A stretch of 64,000 nt of DNA from Lachnospiraceae bacterium (GTDB taxonomy: Bacteria; Bacillota; Clostridia; Lachnospirales; Lachnospiraceae): contig JAFLTH010000001.1 in NCBI GenBank assembly GCA_022510525.1, positions 62,001 through 126,000 of the forward strand. Direction: 5' to 3'. This document shows positions 61,165-64,000 of the stretch, in pieces. Below the pieces are notes generated by a model that was given only the letters and a program-made list of their open reading frames with translations, was not told the DNA's origin and made no database searches. The translations under genes were made by a program, and so were the position numbers. Within the stretch, counting starts at the first letter, position 1; every line of letters starts with the position of its first letter.

Positions 61165-62037
61165 CTACATCATACTACTCATGGACTTTAAGATTTCATA
61201 ACCTATAATGATAATATATGTAATCATAAAGCACATCAGCATTGCAAATGAGTATTTACGAATCTTAGGCGGAATTTTCTGAGCTTTTGCCTTAAGTCGC
61301 TGTATCTCAATCTGTTTAAAGTCATGTACGAGCATCTGAAAATATACGGCACTGTCATCGCCCCTTAATACGCCAATCAGACCACGTACAATGTCGGAAA
61401 GCTGCGGTGAATTCAACCTTGCCTCAAAACGTGTCAGCGCCGCCTCGTAGCTTGAAGATCTCATATCTGCGCATACGATATCCAGTTCTTGGGCAAACTC
61501 CGGTCCCGCATTTTTCTTGTAATTTTCCAGTATGGACAGTACATCCCTGCTGTTTCTGAGCTCCTGTTCGATGGTAGATGCAAAACGGGACAACTCATCT
61601 TCAATGGCTTCCCTTTTCTCACGGAGCTTCTCGTCTGCCTTTCCTATCTCATTGAAATACACCATGACAGCCGCCATTAGCACTACGATTGCTGCCAGCG
61701 GGAATATGTATAGGCAGGGAATGATTGCAAGCATGACTAACACCGTCTTTATGATTGCATAAGAAGTGTAAACCTCGGGCGACATATTCATTCCCGCCGC
61801 CTTTAGGGTAGCCAACATCCTCGCCTTTTTATGCGGGTTCATTGGCAGATGCCTGGATAATACTACGGCGCCATCCATAAGCCACATATCCAGCGTTTTT
61901 GCTGCCTTTTTTTCGGACCGTCCCGCAGCTGACATAACCTTTACCGTCTGCATGGTAGGTATCCGGAATATATCTGCAAGAATCAGGAACAGTCCGGCGG
62001 CGAAAAAAATGCCGAATAAAATCATTAAGATTACCAT
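61165..62037 (-). CDS. TadC-like inner-membrane protein
   Basis: Protein of 290 aa of the T2SSF class: an N-terminal membrane helix, a pair of helices near 95-135, a long cytoplasmic helical domain (150-255) and a last helix near 265-285. It forms the platform on which the CpaF-type ATPase assembles the pilus. GGAGG before ATG 62037; nine bases after the TadB-like gene. Confidence 0.82.
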   Translation of the reverse strand: MVILMILFGIFFAAGLFLILADIFRIPTMQTVKVMSAAGRSEKKAAKTLDMWLMDGAVVLSRHLPMNPHKKARMLATLKAAGMNMSPEVYTSYAIIKTVLVMLAIIPCLYIFPLAAIVVLMAAVMVYFNEIGKADEKLREKREAIEDELSRFASTIEQELRNSRDVLSILENYKKNAGPEFAQELDIVCADMRSSSYEAALTRFEARLNSPQLSDIVRGLIGVLRGDDSAVYFQMLVHDFKQIEIQRLKAKAQKIPPKIRKYSFAMLMCFMITYIIIIGYEILKSMSSMM

Positions 62038-62046
62038 TGTTCCCTC

Positions 62047-62976
62047 CTATCTCCGATATTCAATCGGTTTTGTCAGCTTTACCACCTTTGCTGCTGAAAA
62101 GAAAATGACTGCGGTTGTAATGCTCAGCATGACCTGCCCAATAACGGTTGTCATCAATGCGTTATACCAATCCTGGTTCAGAAAATAAAGCAACGGGATA
62201 TTCCCAACTACCAAAATTACCATTGTGATAAACTCCTTGCGCGGTTCATAAACCATATACTCCAGATCCGCATTTACCAAACGCATATCGGATAGCTTTG
62301 CCACAATCGGCGTCAAAATAGTCTTTAAGCTCCTGTCCGTCTGGCACTCCTGAAGCGCATCGCACCATTCCTCAAAGGTGTCATTGTGAATTTTTGTCTT
62401 CAGTTCCTTGAGTGCGCTCCCAATATCCGGATCCACAAGGCGGATGCGGGACGCAAATTCTTGAAAGACCGTCTGAACAGGCGGGTTTAAGTAAAATACA
62501 CTCTCTTCCACCGCCGTCAGGATATCCTCGTTTCTTAGATAAGATGTGGTGATGATGGAAAGCGCCGTCTCCAACTCTGCAGCAACATCCTTTTTAAAGG
62601 AATGTGCTGTGAGCTTGATGTACCAGAACGGTAGGAATAAACACCCTATTGCCAGCACCGGGACAAGGAAGAAATTTCCCATCAGGATTGCCGCCGATGC
62701 GCCAAACGCGAAAAACATCAGAGCCGCCGTGCACAGCAGGGGAAACTGCTTCTCCCTCCCAGTTACGGTCAAAATCTCTTGCACTTCAAGGATCTCACGC
62801 TTTAACAAGGGCATCTTTTTTGAATTGGTTTCCTCTAGAATAGCATCCTGCATGTTTTTTGGCTTGCCGAGTATCCCACGAAACAGATCCTCTGTAAAAT
62901 CTTCCAGCCGAATGCCCAATGCAAAGAAGCACCCGGCAATCATGCCTATGCAGGCGATCAACTGTAATGTCAGCAT
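62047..62976 (-). CDS. TadB-like inner-membrane protein
   Basis: Protein of 309 aa with the same T2SSF design as the next gene: N-terminal helix, helix pair near 85-125, cytoplasmic domain with an elongated helix set (about 130-240) and C-terminal helices. Overlaps the ATPase gene by seven bases. Together with TadC it forms the membrane platform. Confidence 0.82.
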   Translation of the reverse strand: MLTLQLIACIGMIAGCFFALGIRLEDFTEDLFRGILGKPKNMQDAILEETNSKKMPLLKREILEVQEILTVTGREKQFPLLCTAALMFFAFGASAAILMGNFFLVPVLAIGCLFLPFWYIKLTAHSFKKDVAAELETALSIITTSYLRNEDILTAVEESVFYLNPPVQTVFQEFASRIRLVDPDIGSALKELKTKIHNDTFEEWCDALQECQTDRSLKTILTPIVAKLSDMRLVNADLEYMVYEPRKEFITMVILVVGNIPLLYFLNQDWYNALMTTVIGQVMLSITTAVIFFSAAKVVKLTKPIEYRR

Positions 62977-64000
62977 TTCTTCCCCTCCTCCCCGGTTATC
63001 TTCTTCAATGTTTCCTTTGGCATCCCGTTCTCCAGAAGCCTTCTTTTCAGTCCTTCGGAGATTCCGTTCACCTTTTCATGGTCACCCTTGATCACAAACT
63101 TCGTCCCCTCCATTCGGTTCTCCCGAATATGATAGTGGAACAGGGTGCGGAAGTTATAATTTCCATCGGGCAGGATCTCGCATTCCATAATCTCCATGAC
63201 TTTACGCTTTTTATTCTCCAGCTGTTTTGTGAAAACGATAATAGGAAACGCTTCAGTCACCAGAGACATCAGCGTTTCGTCCTTAATGTCGTATTTTCTT
63301 TTACAAAGCGTACACATTCTGCGGTACGTGGACTCACAACTGTTGCTGTGGATCGTTGTAAGCACGGTATGCCCAGTACGGGCGGCTTCCTGCGCTGTAT
63401 AAGCCTCATAGCTTCTCATCTCTCCTACGCATATGATCTCCGGATCAAATCGGAGCGCCATATCCAATAGCAGGTCTTGGTCGATGTTTTGTTTCTCATT
63501 TTCCGATGCCCTGGTGATTGTATGGATGACGCTGTTGCATACTGCGCCATCGCGCTCCCTAACAAGATCTAGCTCGCGGCTTCCGTTTTCTATAGTAAAG
63601 ATACGCTTGCTGTCCGGTATCGTGCCAAGCAGCCAGCCGGTCACCGTTGTTTTTCCAGAACTTGTTGCCCCGGCCACGCATATGCTGATTCCGTACCGAA
63701 GGCATTCAGAGAGAAAATCCAGTTCTTCCTCTGTCGCGGTTCCGCCTTTTACAAAGTCCTCTTTTGTAAGCGACAATGGGTTTACGATACGGATGGAAAC
63801 TGCCACGCCTACATCTTCGTCAACCAGCGGTGTTTTTAAGACCGCGATACGGATATTTTTGCTCAAATGCCCCAAAACGGCGGGACTTGCATTATCCAGC
63901 ACCATCCCGGAAATATGCAGCATCCTCCTTATCACGTTGATGGCGTGTTCCGGTGACTCAAAATGCTCCTGTAGCTTCTCGCAGGTTCCGTTGGAATACT
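62970..64000 (-). CDS. CpaF/TadA-type secretion ATPase, 5' end cut by window
   Basis: The frame is open to base 64000, so the start lies outside; the internal GTG at 63935 is not the true start. Walker A GATSSGKTT, Walker B (ICVGEMRSYEAY, with the Glu) and His boxes (TGHTVLTTIHSNS) mark a secretion ATPase of the TadA/VirB11 family that powers pilus assembly or DNA/protein transfer. The known part is 343 codons. It heads the visible Tad-like operon. Confidence 0.9.
   Translation of the reverse strand, partial: YSNGTCEKLQEHFESPEHAINVIRRMLHISGMVLDNASPAVLGHLSKNIRIAVLKTPLVDEDVGVAVSIRIVNPLSLTKEDFVKGGTATEEELDFLSECLRYGISICVAGATSSGKTTVTGWLLGTIPDSKRIFTIENGSRELDLVRERDGAVCNSVIHTITRASENEKQNIDQDLLLDMALRFDPEIICVGEMRSYEAYTAQEAARTGHTVLTTIHSNSCESTYRRMCTLCKRKYDIKDETLMSLVTEAFPIIVFTKQLENKKRKVMEIMECEILPDGNYNFRTLFHYHIRENRMEGTKFVIKGDHEKVNGISEGLKRRLLENGMPKETLKKITGEEGKKC

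Noticed and set aside
1..64000. CRISPR array
   Set aside because: No set of evenly spaced direct repeats was seen anywhere in the window.

Overview
The window reads as accessory DNA of a gut-type Firmicute, most likely a Lachnospiraceae member. The clues are family resemblances recalled from that group (DUF6465-, DUF5688-, DUF2958-, DUF4320- and DUF6550-like proteins), two agr loci, Gram-positive LexA boxes, strong Shine-Dalgarno (SD) sites and frequent TTG/GTG starts. It looks like the inside of a large integrative/conjugative or plasmid-like element: a Rad52-like annealing protein, SSB, a clamp-loader-delta-like protein, an AddB-like helicase, a tyrosine recombinase, a Tad-type secretion/pilus cluster, a decayed insertion sequence (IS) and several defence-type islands. 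No identification was checked against a database.

Layout. 1-5296 (+): end of a histidine kinase, a BceAB-like ABC transporter and a LanFE-type immunity transporter. 5482-7024: IS-like element with a frameshifted DDE transposase. 7058-18956 (+): a long operon behind a consensus promoter and a leader RNA that ends in a terminator. It carries a Rad52-like protein, a PP-loop/PAPS-reductase-like enzyme, a bacterial ubiquitin-like conjugation cassette, two paralogous unknowns, an SF1 helicase with a Cas4/AddB-like N-terminus and a HolA-like protein. The cassette has an E2-like protein, a polyprotein of four ubiquitin-like (Ubl) domains fused to a JAMM peptidase, and a ThiF/E1. 19215-24387: small hypotheticals and a second promoter/leader. 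24404-28019: first agr locus, with a divergent agrD. 28447-31395: SOS-type locus (Y-family polymerase, YolD-like protein, two LexA-like boxes). 31881-32948: tyrosine recombinase. 33130-40153: conflict genes (TIR protein, HExxH peptidase, SF2 helicase-nuclease; then, convergent, a DUF4145-like protein, a second HExxH protein and a small EACC1-like protein). 40276-49079 (-): a long operon of small accessory genes and ssb, again behind promoter, leader RNA and terminator. 50560-51874 (-): a Pycsar-type cyclase and membrane effector. 52008-53628 (-): a third HExxH protein and its partner. 54090-57135 (-): second complete agr locus. 57295-57620 (-): cold-shock protein and a coupled 29-aa membrane peptide. 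57725-64000 (-): Tad-like cluster (CpaF-type ATPase cut by the window end, TadB/TadC, TadE-like pseudopilins, secreted protein).

How it fits together. The plus-strand operon joins single-strand annealing, helicase and polymerase-accessory functions to a self-contained Ubl pathway, so the modifier may act on element DNA metabolism; this is inference. Three operons share one 5' design: promoter, 5' hairpin, GNRA-tetraloop hairpin, terminator next to the first SD. This suggests shared attenuation control. Two agr systems give peptide quorum sensing, and several immune-like islands ride along.

Caveat: at least seven small genes, plus the transposase, carry single-base shifts, mostly in homopolymer runs. 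They may be assembly errors or real decay.
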